From positions 1 through 54,615 of the forward strand of contig JBBDRZ010000002.1 in the NCBI GenBank assembly GCA_040905185.1: a stretch of 54,615 bases of DNA. The letters are read 5' to 3'. Below the pieces are notes generated by a model. The model was not told where the DNA came from. It did no database searches and saw only the letters and a program-made list of their open reading frames with translations. A program made the translations under genes and the position numbers. Of this stretch, positions 43,522-52,148 are shown in pieces; the stretch's first letter is position 1; each line of letters starts with the position of its first letter. This DNA is from DASTEQ01 sp040905185 (GTDB taxonomy: Bacteria; Chloroflexota; Limnocylindria; QHBO01).

Positions 43522-45257
43522 GCTGGGCTCGGCGCAGCGGTGGGCGTCGCCTCCGGGCTCTCGGGGTTGTCGCCCTCGTCTTCTTCCTCCTCCTCCGGCT
43601 CCGCCTCGTGCAGCTCGCGCCGCCGGGTCACGTCGGGCACGAAGCCTTCCGGCCGCAGGATCATCATCAGCACCACCACTCCCCCATACACCAGCAGCTT
43701 GAACTCGGCGAACTCGCGCAGGAGCTCCGGAAGCCCGATCAACGCCAGCGAGCCGAAGACGACTCCCGGAATGCTTCCCATGCCACCCAGGATCACGACC
43801 GCCAAGACCGTGATCGACACCAGCACGTTGAACGTACCCGGGAAGACCGATTCCAGGTGGGTGGCGAAGATGGCCCCACCCAGGCAGCCGATCGCCGCGC
43901 CCATCGCGAAGGCGAGCAGCTTGTAGTTCACGATGTTGATCCCGGTCGCTTGAGCCACGTCCTCGTCCTCGCGCATGGCATTCCATGCCCGCCCGGTGCG
44001 CGAGTACTTCAAACGCCAGGCGACGAACGCGGCCACCGCGCAGAAGGCAACCAGCGGGTAGTAGGTGGCTGCCGGGCCACTGATCTCGCCCAGCAGGGGA
44101 ATGGTGTAGCGGCCCTCGTCGATGATGTCCGGGATGCTGAGGATCCCCTGTACCCCGCCGAACCACGGTTCCAGGGCGTCCGACAGGAACAGGACGCGGG
44201 CGATCTCTCCGAAGCCGAGCGTCACGATGGCCAGGTAATCGCCGCGCAGCCGCAACACCGGCGCGCCGATGAAGAGCCCGATCATGGCCGAGCCCAACAC
44301 GACCAGCGGCAGCGCCACCCAGAAATTGAGACCGATCCCCAGCGATGACGTGGGCGACGTGAGCAGTGCGGTGAAGTAGGCGCCCACGGCATAGAAGGCG
44401 ACATATCCCAGGTCGAGCAGCCCCGCGTACCCGACGACGATGTTCAGCCCCAAACCCAACAGGACGTAGAGGCCCACCAGGACCAGGACTTGCGTGATGA
44501 AGACTCCGGTGAGCTGCGGGAGGGTCGCGATGAAGGAAATGAGCAGGAGTGCGGCAATCCAGCGCCCGACGCGTTGCGCGCCCGGGTCCGCCGCCGCGAA
44601 ACGACGCTGTACCTCGGTCCGCGCCGGACGCCAGACGACCCCCAGCAGCACCGATACGCCGAATACGATCAACGCGGCCAGCGGCAGGAGCCCCCCGGCT
44701 TGGTACAGGAAGCGGACCACGTCATGCAGATCGAACTCCGTCAGGCGCGGACGGACGAACGGCTCGAGCATGCTCATCAGCACGACGCCGGCTGCCCCGG
44801 TCAACAGACCGCGGCGCACCGTGGGAGGCACCACCGGGAGGCTGGCGCCGGCCAGACCCAGCCCAAGGCCGGACCCCACCATCAGCAGGGCCCCCAGGCC
44901 CGGATCCAGGCCGAAGAAGACGAAGCTGACCAGCTCACTGTTGGCGCGGATGAAAACCCCGCGGATTCCGGGCGACAGCGCCACCACAACTAGGATCCCA
45001 AGCGCGAAGACCGCCCCCCCCATGCCTCCGGCAAATGCGCCGATCGACAGGCGCCGGACGACCGATCCGGCTTGGCGGGCCATGGCGAAGCCGCCGATCA
45101 GCAGCGGCGCCAGCAGCATCAGCTGGCCCAGGGACAGATACTCGGTCACGACATGTCGATCAGCGAAGGCGCCGATCAGACCCACGCCGGCCAGGTAGAG
45201 CATGACGAGCCCCACCACCAGGCCCGCAACGGCAGCCCGACGCAGCACGGCCATCAC
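43518..45257 (-). CDS. livM: Branched-chain amino-acid ABC permease LivM with extra N-terminal membrane domain
   Basis: A 579-aa permease. Residues ~240-555 are the LivM core (LGLGLNIVVGYAGLLDLGYVAFYAVGAYFTALL; RLRGDYLAIVTLGFGEIARVL; AVVILGGMGSIPGVVFGSL). Residues 1-~230 contain about six further helices with no clear family, well beyond the ~320-430 aa usual for LivM. A Glu-rich tail (EAEPEEEEEDEGDNPE) ends it. The first two codons are both ATG. Confidence 0.92.
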   Translation of the reverse strand: MMAVLRRAAVAGLVVGLVMLYLAGVGLIGAFADRHVVTEYLSLGQLMLLAPLLIGGFAMARQAGSVVRRLSIGAFAGGMGGAVFALGILVVVALSPGIRGVFIRANSELVSFVFFGLDPGLGALLMVGSGLGLGLAGASLPVVPPTVRRGLLTGAAGVVLMSMLEPFVRPRLTEFDLHDVVRFLYQAGGLLPLAALIVFGVSVLLGVVWRPARTEVQRRFAAADPGAQRVGRWIAALLLISFIATLPQLTGVFITQVLVLVGLYVLLGLGLNIVVGYAGLLDLGYVAFYAVGAYFTALLTSPTSSLGIGLNFWVALPLVVLGSAMIGLFIGAPVLRLRGDYLAIVTLGFGEIARVLFLSDALEPWFGGVQGILSIPDIIDEGRYTIPLLGEISGPAATYYPLVAFCAVAAFVAWRLKYSRTGRAWNAMREDEDVAQATGINIVNYKLLAFAMGAAIGCLGGAIFATHLESVFPGTFNVLVSITVLAVVILGGMGSIPGVVFGSLALIGLPELLREFAEFKLLVYGGVVVLMMILRPEGFVPDVTRRRELHEAEPEEEEEDEGDNPESPEATPTAAPSPA

Positions 45258-46322
45258 CTACTTCCCCTCCGGACGACCGAAGAGCCCGTAGGGTCGGAAG
45301 ATCAGAACCAGCACCAGTACGCTGAAGGCCACCACGTCCCGGAGCTGGTTGGGTGACGGGACGCCGAACCCGAGCAGAAGGAGATTAGGTGCCACCGACT
45401 CCAGGATGCCCAGGCTGACCCCTCCGAGCATGGCGCCGACGATGTTGCCGATCCCACCCAGGACCGCCGCGGTGAAGGCCTTGATCCCCGGCAGGAAGCC
45501 CATGAACCAATGCACCTGGGGGAACACGATGGCGTACAGCACGCCGGCCGCCCCGGCCAGCATGCCGCCGACGGCGAAGGTGATGGTGATCGTCCGATCC
45601 ACGTCGATCCCCATCAGCGCCGCGGTGTCCTTGTTCTCACTGACCGCGCGCATCGCGCGCCCCGTCCGGGTTCGCTCGACGAACCAGTACAGCAGCATCA
45701 TGGTCAGCGCCGCGCCCACGATGACCACCGCCTGGGTCTTGAGGACGGGAATCCCAAAAAGGTCGAACGTGCCGCGCAGGATGTCGAGCTGCGGATAGCC
45801 GAGCACGCGTTCGCCGTACAGCCCTCGAACGCTGTTGCTGATGAACAGCGAAGCGCCAATTGCGGTGATGAGCGGGACCAGCCGAGGGGCTCGGCGCAGG
45901 GGCCGATACGCCAGGCGCTCCAGGAGGATGGCCACCATCATCGCGCTCAGCATGGCCGTCGCCAGGACGAGCGCCATTCCGAACACTGGGTTCGCGTTCA
46001 GGGGGCTGATGCCGGTGTTCGGGTCGGGGGCAGCCAGGGCGTTGGCCGTGAAGAATCCGGTCATGGCGCCGAACATGAACACGTCGCCGTGGGCGAAGTT
46101 GATCATCAGCAGCACACCGTAGACGAGCGTGTAGCCCAGGGCGATCAGCGCATACACGGACCCCTGCGCGATGCCGAAGATGAGGAGATCACGCCAGTTC
46201 TCGCCGGCCAGAAGGCCGTCCGACAAGGTCAGATAGGTGCCCACGGCGACGAAAATGACGACGCCGATGCGGATCCCCCACAGGACGACGTCGACCAAGG
46301 AGACGCGTCGGATGCGTCGCAC
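45258..46322 (-). CDS. livH: Branched-chain amino-acid ABC permease LivH
   Basis: A 354-aa permease with ~8 helices. Family segments are GIAQGSVYALIALGYTLVYGVLLMINFAHGD (~residue 50-80), ERLAYRPLR, RAMRAVSENKDTAALMGIDVD and AAVLGGIGNIVGAMLGG. The GTG start gives one extra N-terminal helix. It is adjacent to livM (stop and start touch) and separated from livK by a hairpin-containing spacer. Confidence 0.94.
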   Translation of the reverse strand: MRRIRRVSLVDVVLWGIRIGVVIFVAVGTYLTLSDGLLAGENWRDLLIFGIAQGSVYALIALGYTLVYGVLLMINFAHGDVFMFGAMTGFFTANALAAPDPNTGISPLNANPVFGMALVLATAMLSAMMVAILLERLAYRPLRRAPRLVPLITAIGASLFISNSVRGLYGERVLGYPQLDILRGTFDLFGIPVLKTQAVVIVGAALTMMLLYWFVERTRTGRAMRAVSENKDTAALMGIDVDRTITITFAVGGMLAGAAGVLYAIVFPQVHWFMGFLPGIKAFTAAVLGGIGNIVGAMLGGVSLGILESVAPNLLLLGFGVPSPNQLRDVVAFSVLVLVLIFRPYGLFGRPEGK

Positions 46323-46425
46323 CGATCCCTGACCTCAAGTACGCAGATTGAGCGGCCCCAGATTCTGGGGGAAACGGTCCCTGTGCGAAGAGTCGAGAAA
46401 ATCCAGCGCGGGGTCTATGCGACGA

Positions 46426-46456
46426 GAGCGGGTGAGCCGGTCCGGCTCACCCGCTC
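46426..46456 (-). terminator. Perfect 15-bp inverted repeat between livK and livH
   Basis: GAGCGGGTGAGCCGG, one base, then its exact reverse complement. It lies 26 bp after the livK stop. There is no U-run, so it may be an attenuator or an mRNA 3'-end stabiliser that keeps livK more abundant than the permease genes. Confidence 0.6.
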
Positions 46457-46481
46457 CCTTTGGTCTGGGTGGATCGGTCCT

Positions 46482-47786
46482 CTACTGGGCCGATCGGGTG
46501 GTGAATACCTCAAGGTAGTCGAGGTTGCCGGCAGCGTTGGTCCCGATCTGAGCGATCGAAACCTCCTCTGAGCCACAGTCCCCGAACTCGTCGCAGGTCA
46601 GGGTTCCGGTGAGCCCGTCGTAGTCGGCCAGGCCGGCCACGTGCTCGCGGACGCCCGCCTTGCTGATGTACAGGGTGCCGTCCGCGCTCTCGCCAACGAC
46701 CGCCGCCTCGATGGCATCCATCAGGATGTTGTAGGCGTCGTAGCCGTGTGCGTGGTACGCGGAGAGCGTCACTTCGGTGCCGCTCAGCTTGTAGTACGCC
46801 GGCAGGAACTCGTTCTGGTACCGATCCCCGAAGTTGAGGTCGGGACCCGAGAAGTAGGATCCCAGAGCCTGTGCCTCAAGGCCATTGGCTTCCAGGAACG
46901 TACCGGTCTTCAGGCCATCAGCGCTGAAGGGGATCGTGTCCGCCAGACCGGCGACCTCGTCCCACTGCGCGATGATGGCGTTGCCCTCGGGCTCGAAGAT
47001 CGGGAAGAACAGCAGCTCGGGGCTGTCGGCCGCGATCGTGGTCAGGACCGGACGGAAGTCCGTGTCGCCGATGTTGATCGCTTCCTGGGCCGTGGTGGTG
47101 CCGCCGCAGATCTCGGCGAACTGGTCAACGAAGACCTGCTGCAGCTGGTCGGCGTACGGGCTGCCATCGTGGATGGTGGCTGCCGTGGTCCAGCCCTGGT
47201 CGCAGGCGAAGGTGGCCACAGCGGCTCCCTGCACCCGGTCGTTGTAGGCCGTCCGGAAGTAGTTCGGTCCGGCGTACTCCTCGTGATCGGGATTGGTCAG
47301 GCCAGGCGCCGTGTTCGACGGCGAGATCATGATCAGGCCCGCCTCTTCGAGGACCGGCATGGCCGGCACTGCCGTGCGTGAGCAGCTGGTGCCGATCACG
47401 CCCAGGATGGTCGTGTCGGCCACGATGGCCTGGGCGGCCGTTTGACCGGATGCCGCATCGGCGCAACCAGCGTCCTCATGGACGACGTCGGTGTCGCGAC
47501 CGAGCACCTGCCCGCGCTCACCCTGGGCGACATCAATACCAAAGTTGCTGTCATTGCCAAGGGATGCGGGGGCTCCGGTAATTGAAAGGGCGCTGGCGAT
47601 CCGAATCGGGTCACCCGGCGCAACTTCGAAACAACCCTCGGGCAGTGCCTCGCAGGCGGCGGCCGGATCCTCGGCCAAACTTGCGGCGGCGCTCTCGGTG
47701 GGGCTTGCGCTGGCGCTCGGCTGACAAGCGGCCAGGATCAACGCCAGCACCATCAGGCCGGCGCTCCATCGTAGGAACTTCTCCAT
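46482..47786 (-). CDS. livK: Branched-chain amino-acid-binding lipoprotein (LivK-like)
   Basis: A 434-aa periplasmic-binding-type protein. The N-terminus has a lipoprotein signal ending in LAAC (~residue 19), then a Ser/Ala-rich linker and a type I binding fold (IRIASALSITGAPASLGND..., GVIGTSCSRTAVPAMPVLEEAGLIMISPSNTAPGLT, FRTAYNDRVQGAAVATFA). Cysteine pairs (CEALPEGC, CDEFGDC) may form disulfides. The ATG at 47786 follows a strong GGAGGAGG site. The exact ligand within the amide/branched-chain group is unknown. Confidence 0.93.
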   Translation of the reverse strand: MEKFLRWSAGLMVLALILAACQPSASASPTESAAASLAEDPAAACEALPEGCFEVAPGDPIRIASALSITGAPASLGNDSNFGIDVAQGERGQVLGRDTDVVHEDAGCADAASGQTAAQAIVADTTILGVIGTSCSRTAVPAMPVLEEAGLIMISPSNTAPGLTNPDHEEYAGPNYFRTAYNDRVQGAAVATFACDQGWTTAATIHDGSPYADQLQQVFVDQFAEICGGTTTAQEAINIGDTDFRPVLTTIAADSPELLFFPIFEPEGNAIIAQWDEVAGLADTIPFSADGLKTGTFLEANGLEAQALGSYFSGPDLNFGDRYQNEFLPAYYKLSGTEVTLSAYHAHGYDAYNILMDAIEAAVVGESADGTLYISKAGVREHVAGLADYDGLTGTLTCDEFGDCGSEEVSIAQIGTNAAGNLDYLEVFTTRSAQ

Positions 47787-47851
47787 CCAATCCTCCTCCA
47801 ATTGCTTCCGGGGTGACACCCAGCGCCACGCCACGGAGCGTGTGTCCGGGC

Positions 47852-47880
47852 ATCATACGGGCGCCTCCGCAGGTGCGCAA
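47852..47880 (-). promoter_or_regulatory. Promoter of the liv operon
   Basis: Minus-strand TTGCGC (47875-47880) and TATGAT (47852-47857) are 17 bp apart. The start point near 47845 gives a ~59-nt leader ending in a strong ribosome site. Confidence 0.6.
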
Positions 47881-47999
47881 GGTCACCGCCCGGGCACTCT
47901 GGATATCCCCGACCATCGGCTGAAGGTTCAGTCCTGCCCCGAAAACGGCCATCCTCTGGGCCGTCGAAATGGCCTTACCTGGGCGGCGTGGTATCCTGT

Positions 48000-48187
48000 T
48001 GCCCTAGGCCTCCCACGCGGAGATGTCCGATCCCTCGCCGCCGCAGTAACCCAAGCGGGTTCGCGAAGCGAGGGTGCTGCCCAAGCCGCGCCACCCATTC
48101 CGGCCTCAGTCCGGGAGCGTGGGTCGAGCGCGAAGGCAGCCGGAACCCCACGAGGTTGGCCACCACCATTCACTAGGAGAAGCTCTC
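48000..48187 (+). ncRNA. Structured leader RNA candidate upstream of the NYN gene
   Basis: About 190 nt with several exact helices: CCCACGC (48012-48018) with GCGTGGG (48117-48123) closes the region; inside it CCCTCGC (48032-48038) pairs with GCGAGGG (48068-48074) around AACCC-AAGC-GGGTT (48048-48061); CCGG-N7-CCGG (48100-48114) precedes the closing arm; and GCC-GG-AACC-N6-GGTT-GGC (48139-48160) follows it. A TATCCT (47992-47997) could be its -10. It fits no riboswitch class I know. Confidence 0.45.
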
Positions 48188-49624
48188 TTGAGCAAGAACG
48201 TGGCCGTCTTTGTCGACGTTGCCAATCTCTACTACGCTGCCCGCGGGCAGGACGTCGACGTCGATTACGTGGCGCTGCTGAAGCACGCCACCAAGGGGCG
48301 CGATCTCATTCGCGCCTACGCCTACTCGGGGCTTGATCCCGAGAACGAGAACCAGAAGAAGTTCCTCGATTTCCTTGGCAAGAACGGCTACAAGGTCGTG
48401 GCCAAGGACATCCGCAAGTTCGGCGACGGGCGGGTCAAGGCCAACCTCGACATCGAGCTCGTGGTCGACCTCTTCCGCCTGGCCGACCGGATGGACGTGG
48501 CCGTCATCGTCTCCGGTGACGGGGACTTCGCGCCCGCCATTCGCGCCCTTCAGGACGAGGGGGTCCGGTGCGAGGTGATCAGCTTCAAACCGAACACCAG
48601 CTCCGACCTGTTCGCTGTCGCCGACGAGTTCGTGGACGTCATGAAGATCAGCGCCATCGGCCGCCAGAAGGATGCCAAGGGGGTTCCGGCACCCGAGATG
48701 CCCGCCAAGGAGGTCAATCCCGACGTCGGATTCCGCGAGGCCTCGCCCTCGGTCGCCGCCGCGGCCATGGCAGCCATTCGCGCCGACGGGGAGGACGCCG
48801 GGAGTGCCCGCCGCGGACGAGGGCGGGCGACCGGGAGCCGCCGATCGGAGCGACCGTCGCGTCCCACCCGCGGCGGACGATCCCGCACAACCGACAAGGA
48901 GCCCATTGAGATCAACGAGCCCCAGCTTGCAACCGACGGCGGCGCGCCCGCGCCTCCTGGGGCTGCCGACGAAACCTTGTCCGAGAGCGCTCGCCGGCGT
49001 CGCCGACGCGGGGGTCGGGGCCGGGGTCGCCGCGGTCGCCGCGGAGACCTTCCCGATGCGTCGTCGGCCTCGGCCGCGGCCGACGCCGAGCCCGCCGAGA
49101 TCGGCTGGCAGGAAGTCGACAGCATCGAAGAGCTCGAACGACTCGGAGCCGGCGAGGGTATTGGAGCGGAGCGGGAGTTTGAATTCGAGGAGGCCGATGC
49201 GGCGACGCTGGCCGAGCTCGGGCTGAGCAGTCAGCCCGCAGGCGTCTCGGGGACCGATGGGACCGATGTGCCCACGCAGCCGGCCGACGCGGATCCCACC
49301 ACCGGTCCGGCTGTCACCCGGAAGCCCCGCACGCGCAAGCCCTCGACCCGGGCTGCGGCGAAGCCAGCGGCAGAGCCGGTGGCCAAGTCAGCGCCCAAGC
49401 CCCGAGCGCGATCAACGAGCAAGGCTGTCAGCCAGGAGCCGGCCGGCACCCGCGGGAGGGCGTCTGCCTCGTCGGCGGCCGCCAAGCCACGCGCCTCACG
49501 GACCACTCGAAGCAAGGCCTCTCCGGAGCCCACCGAGGCCTCTGACGAGGGCATCTGGAAGCGGTTTACCTCGGGTCGCAGCACGCGCAAGCGCGCCACG
49601 CCCGAAACCCCCACCGAGAGTTAG
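48188..49624 (+). CDS. NYN/LabA-type ribonuclease-fold protein with basic disordered tail
   Basis: A 478-aa protein. Residues 1-~165 are an NYN (PIN-like) domain: VFVDVANLYYAA with the first Asp, DIELVVDLFRLA, and VAVIVSGDGDFAPAIRALQDEG with the acidic pair. Such domains are RNA nucleases. Residues ~185-478 are low complexity: an Arg/Gly block (RRRRRGGRGRGRRGRRGD) near 275, acidic stretches, and Lys/Pro/Ala repeats like histone H1 tails (KPRTRKPSTRAAAKPAAEPV). The TTG start at 48188 has AGGAGA 8 nt upstream. The tail probably binds RNA. Confidence 0.85.
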   Translation: MSKNVAVFVDVANLYYAARGQDVDVDYVALLKHATKGRDLIRAYAYSGLDPENENQKKFLDFLGKNGYKVVAKDIRKFGDGRVKANLDIELVVDLFRLADRMDVAVIVSGDGDFAPAIRALQDEGVRCEVISFKPNTSSDLFAVADEFVDVMKISAIGRQKDAKGVPAPEMPAKEVNPDVGFREASPSVAAAAMAAIRADGEDAGSARRGRGRATGSRRSERPSRPTRGGRSRTTDKEPIEINEPQLATDGGAPAPPGAADETLSESARRRRRRGGRGRGRRGRRGDLPDASSASAAADAEPAEIGWQEVDSIEELERLGAGEGIGAEREFEFEEADAATLAELGLSSQPAGVSGTDGTDVPTQPADADPTTGPAVTRKPRTRKPSTRAAAKPAAEPVAKSAPKPRARSTSKAVSQEPAGTRGRASASSAAAKPRASRTTRSKASPEPTEASDEGIWKRFTSGRSTRKRATPETPTES

Positions 49625-50268
49625 GTCTCGGATTCGACCTCGCTGGCCTCGGGGACGGCACCCGTCCCGCCGTTACCGTTGGTTGACGGCGTGCTGACCG
49701 GGATCCACTCGCCGGCGGCTTCAGCCGCTTCGCGCGCACGGGTGGCGAGTTCATCACGCGTCTCGCGGCCGGACTTGGGCGCCGTCAGGATCGCGACCAG
49801 GGCGCCGGTCAGGGCGCCGATCAGGATTCCGGCGAAGAACGAGCCCCAATGGCGGTCCTGGCGCGGGCGGAGACCAAGCTCGCTGGCGGCTTCCTCGATC
49901 AGCTGACGGCCGGCCGGGACAGCCGCTCCAGCGGCCCCCAGGGCGACGGTACGCCGGTTCCAGGCTCGCCGTAGCCCGGGCCCGATATCCTGGCGCCAGA
50001 CCTGGCGAGACCACCTGCCCACCTGCCGACCCTGGCGCTCGATCGTGCGCGCGACTTCTCGACGAACGGGCTGCGACTCACGCCAGGCGATGGATGCGCG
50101 CTGCGCGGCCTCTTCCGCTGCCTGGGCGATGGCATCCGCGAGTGCCTGGCCACGCTGCGCCACCTCCTCCGGCACGTCTTTGCGGGCCATGCGATCCATG
50201 AATGCCTGCCACTCGTCGGGCAATCGCAATCTGTCCGACGTCGATCCTGATGTCCCCTTGCTGCCCAT
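49621..50268 (-). CDS. YtxH-like protein with one transmembrane helix
   Basis: A 215-aa protein. Residues ~1-130 are charged and helical (AQRGQALADAIAQAAEEAAQRAS); residues ~139-163 form a glycine-rich membrane helix (GSFFAGILIGALTGALVAILTAPKSGRETRDEL), the hallmark of YtxH-type stress proteins, where the helix is followed by P-x-S-G-x-E. The tail is Asn/Gly/Glu-rich. It converges on the NYN gene with a 4-bp overlap. Confidence 0.78.
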   Translation of the reverse strand: MGSKGTSGSTSDRLRLPDEWQAFMDRMARKDVPEEVAQRGQALADAIAQAAEEAAQRASIAWRESQPVRREVARTIERQGRQVGRWSRQVWRQDIGPGLRRAWNRRTVALGAAGAAVPAGRQLIEEAASELGLRPRQDRHWGSFFAGILIGALTGALVAILTAPKSGRETRDELATRAREAAEAAGEWIPVSTPSTNGNGGTGAVPEASEVESET

Positions 50269-50357
50269 GGCCGACCTCCTCGAGCGCTTCTGATGTCTTC
50301 GGCCCAGTATGCCACCGACCGCCGGGCCCTGCCTCTGGGGTGCCTGACGCGCTCATC

Positions 50358-50385
50358 CTGACTGCCCGCTTACCCCGCCTATACT
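50358..50385 (+). promoter_or_regulatory. Promoter of holB-acyP, probably leaderless
   Basis: CTGACT (50358-50363) and TATACT (50380-50385) are 16 bp apart. The -10 ends 7 nt before the GTG start at 50393. No Shine-Dalgarno. Confidence 0.55.
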
Positions 50386-50392
50386 CGCCGCC

Positions 50393-51511
50393 GTGAGTGT
50401 CGAAGTCGCCGGCTCGGGGTTTCTGACAATCGGTCAGCCGGTGGCGGAGCGGCTCGCCCGCCGGACGCTGCTGGGCGGCGACGGCCCGGCCACGCTCCTG
50501 GTCCACGGCCCGCCCGGGGCCGGCAAGGGATCATTCGTCGACGATCTGCTGGCCACCGCCCTGTGCGAGGCGGTCGATCCCGACCAGCGCCCGTGCAACG
50601 TCTGCTCCGGCTGTCGGCAAGCGCGTGCAGGGACCCATCCCGACCTGGTTCTCGCGTCGCCTGAGCGCTGGCGCGATGACCGTGCGAGCGGCGAGAGCAT
50701 CGTGGGGGCGGCGCGGCGATGGCTGGCGGAGGTCGCCGGAGCGCCGATCGCCGGGCGCTGGCGGGTGGTGGTGATCGAGCGCGCGGACCTCGCCAACGAG
50801 CAGATTCAGAACGCGCTGCTCAAGGCGCTGGAGGAGCCAGGCGATCGGCAGCTGTTCATCCTGGTGGCCGACGACGCCGGCCGGCTGCTGCCGACCATTC
50901 GTTCCCGGTGCCAGGCTCTGCGCCTGGCCCCGATCGGGCAGGACGCACTCGCAGGCTGGCTGGTCGAGCGCGAAGGGCTCCCCGGGGAGCAGGCCACGGC
51001 GCTGGCTCGCTTGTCCGGCGGCCGGATGGGCCGCGCCATCGGGTACGCGCGCGCGCCGGAACGCGTGGACTGGCGGCGACGCACGCAGCATGAGCTGCTC
51101 GGACTCCTGGAGCGTGGCCGCGCCGATCGGCTGGCAGCGGTCCGTGAGCTCCTGGACGATGCCGCGCGCCTGTCGATGGGACCCCATGACGCCACTGACC
51201 CGGCCACTCCGGAAGGTGGCGGCCGAGCACCTACGGGCGTTCAGCGCGCGGCGGCGCTCGCCATCGTCGAGGCATGGGTCGATCTGGCGCGCGACCTGGC
51301 GGTGGCCGCCGCGGGCTCGCCGCACCTGGCTGTGTCGGAAGAGCTGCTCCCCGAGCTGCCCGCTGCGGCGCGGCGCCTCGGACCCGACGAGATGGCTCGT
51401 ACGGCCGCCGCCCTGGAGCGCGTCCGCGACGCCCTGGAGCTGAACGTCAGCCCTCGCCTGGCCCTCGAGGTGGCGATGCTGGAGTGGCCCTCGGTCGCCG
51501 CGCGCGGGTGA
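50393..51511 (+). CDS. holB: DNA polymerase III subunit delta' (HolB)
   Basis: A 372-aa clamp-loader subunit. Walker-A-like GPPGAGKGS (~residue 39-47), a zinc-binding cluster CNVCSGCRQARAGTHPDL (~63-80), VVVIERADLANEQIQNALLKALEEP (~125-149) and sensor-type TIRSRCQ (~168-174) identify it. It helps load the beta clamp at the replication fork. GTG start. The next gene overlaps by 4 bp. Confidence 0.92.
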   Translation: MSVEVAGSGFLTIGQPVAERLARRTLLGGDGPATLLVHGPPGAGKGSFVDDLLATALCEAVDPDQRPCNVCSGCRQARAGTHPDLVLASPERWRDDRASGESIVGAARRWLAEVAGAPIAGRWRVVVIERADLANEQIQNALLKALEEPGDRQLFILVADDAGRLLPTIRSRCQALRLAPIGQDALAGWLVEREGLPGEQATALARLSGGRMGRAIGYARAPERVDWRRRTQHELLGLLERGRADRLAAVRELLDDAARLSMGPHDATDPATPEGGGRAPTGVQRAAALAIVEAWVDLARDLAVAAAGSPHLAVSEELLPELPAAARRLGPDEMARTAAALERVRDALELNVSPRLALEVAMLEWPSVAARG

Positions 51512-51789
51512 GCCCGCAGCGCCTGGCGGCCCGGGTCATCGGCCGCGTCCAGGGGGTCGGGTACCGCTGGTGGGTGGTCGACACCGCCACGCGGCTCGGC
51601 CTGGTGGGTTGGGTCCGCAACGCCGACGACGAGCGTGCCGTGGAACTGGTCGCCGAAGGCGAGCCGGCGCCGCTCGACGCCCTTGAATCTCAGCTCGACC
51701 ATGGCCCCGGAGCGGCGTGGGTCGAGCGGGTCGAGGCCAGCCGCGGACCGGCGTCGGGGGGCATGACCCGGTTCGAGATTCGCCGGTGA
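51508..51789 (+). CDS. acyP: Acylphosphatase
   Basis: A 93-aa enzyme hydrolysing acyl phosphates. The phosphate loop GRVQGVGYRWWV carries the catalytic Arg (~residue 20), and GWVRNADD has the catalytic Asn (~40). The end GPASGGMTRFEIRR is typical. It starts with GTG inside the holB stop (GTGA) and its own stop overlaps the next start the same way. Confidence 0.92.
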   Translation: MSPQRLAARVIGRVQGVGYRWWVVDTATRLGLVGWVRNADDERAVELVAEGEPAPLDALESQLDHGPGAAWVERVEASRGPASGGMTRFEIRR

Positions 51790-52148
51790 ACTGGCGGGCG
51801 GTCGGCTGCGCAGTCCTCGCCGCCGCCGTCTTCGTTGGGCTGGGCCTGTGGAGCCTGCAGATGGCGCTCGGGCGCCCCGGCTGCCCGGAAACGCTGCTGT
51901 GGGGCGATCGCGTTTACACCGCGGCCGGGGATCCGACGGCCGATCCGGTGGTCGGCGGCGGAGAGCCCGTCCCGCTGGGCACGACCCTCGTGGGCATCGT
52001 GTCGCGCGAGGTGTACGGCCCGCCGGGCAGCGCCCCGTCGCAGAATTCAGAGGATCGTCCGGACGAGATCGCGCTCGAGTGCGGCGACGGCACCTTCGTG
52101 AGCTACGAGTTCACCTCCGTGGTGCCGACGGCTCCTCCGTCACCCTAA
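51786..52148 (+). CDS. Small single-helix membrane or secreted protein, unknown function
   Basis: A 120-aa protein with GTG start, overlapping acyP by 4 bp. Residues ~5-27 form a hydrophobic helix (VGCAVLAAAVFVGLGLWSLQMAL), followed by a ~90-residue domain predicted outside the membrane with two cysteines (GCPET, LECGDG) that could form a disulfide. No family recognised. Its end overlaps the convergent dgt by 9 bp. Confidence 0.65.
   Translation: MNWRAVGCAVLAAAVFVGLGLWSLQMALGRPGCPETLLWGDRVYTAAGDPTADPVVGGGEPVPLGTTLVGIVSREVYGPPGSAPSQNSEDRPDEIALECGDGTFVSYEFTSVVPTAPPSP

Noticed and set aside
48000..48187. Known riboswitch (TPP, cobalamin, FMN, glycine, ydaO, SAM) or T-box in the NYN leader
   Set aside because: None of the conserved cores I know for those classes is present, including the T-box GGGTGG-type sequence.
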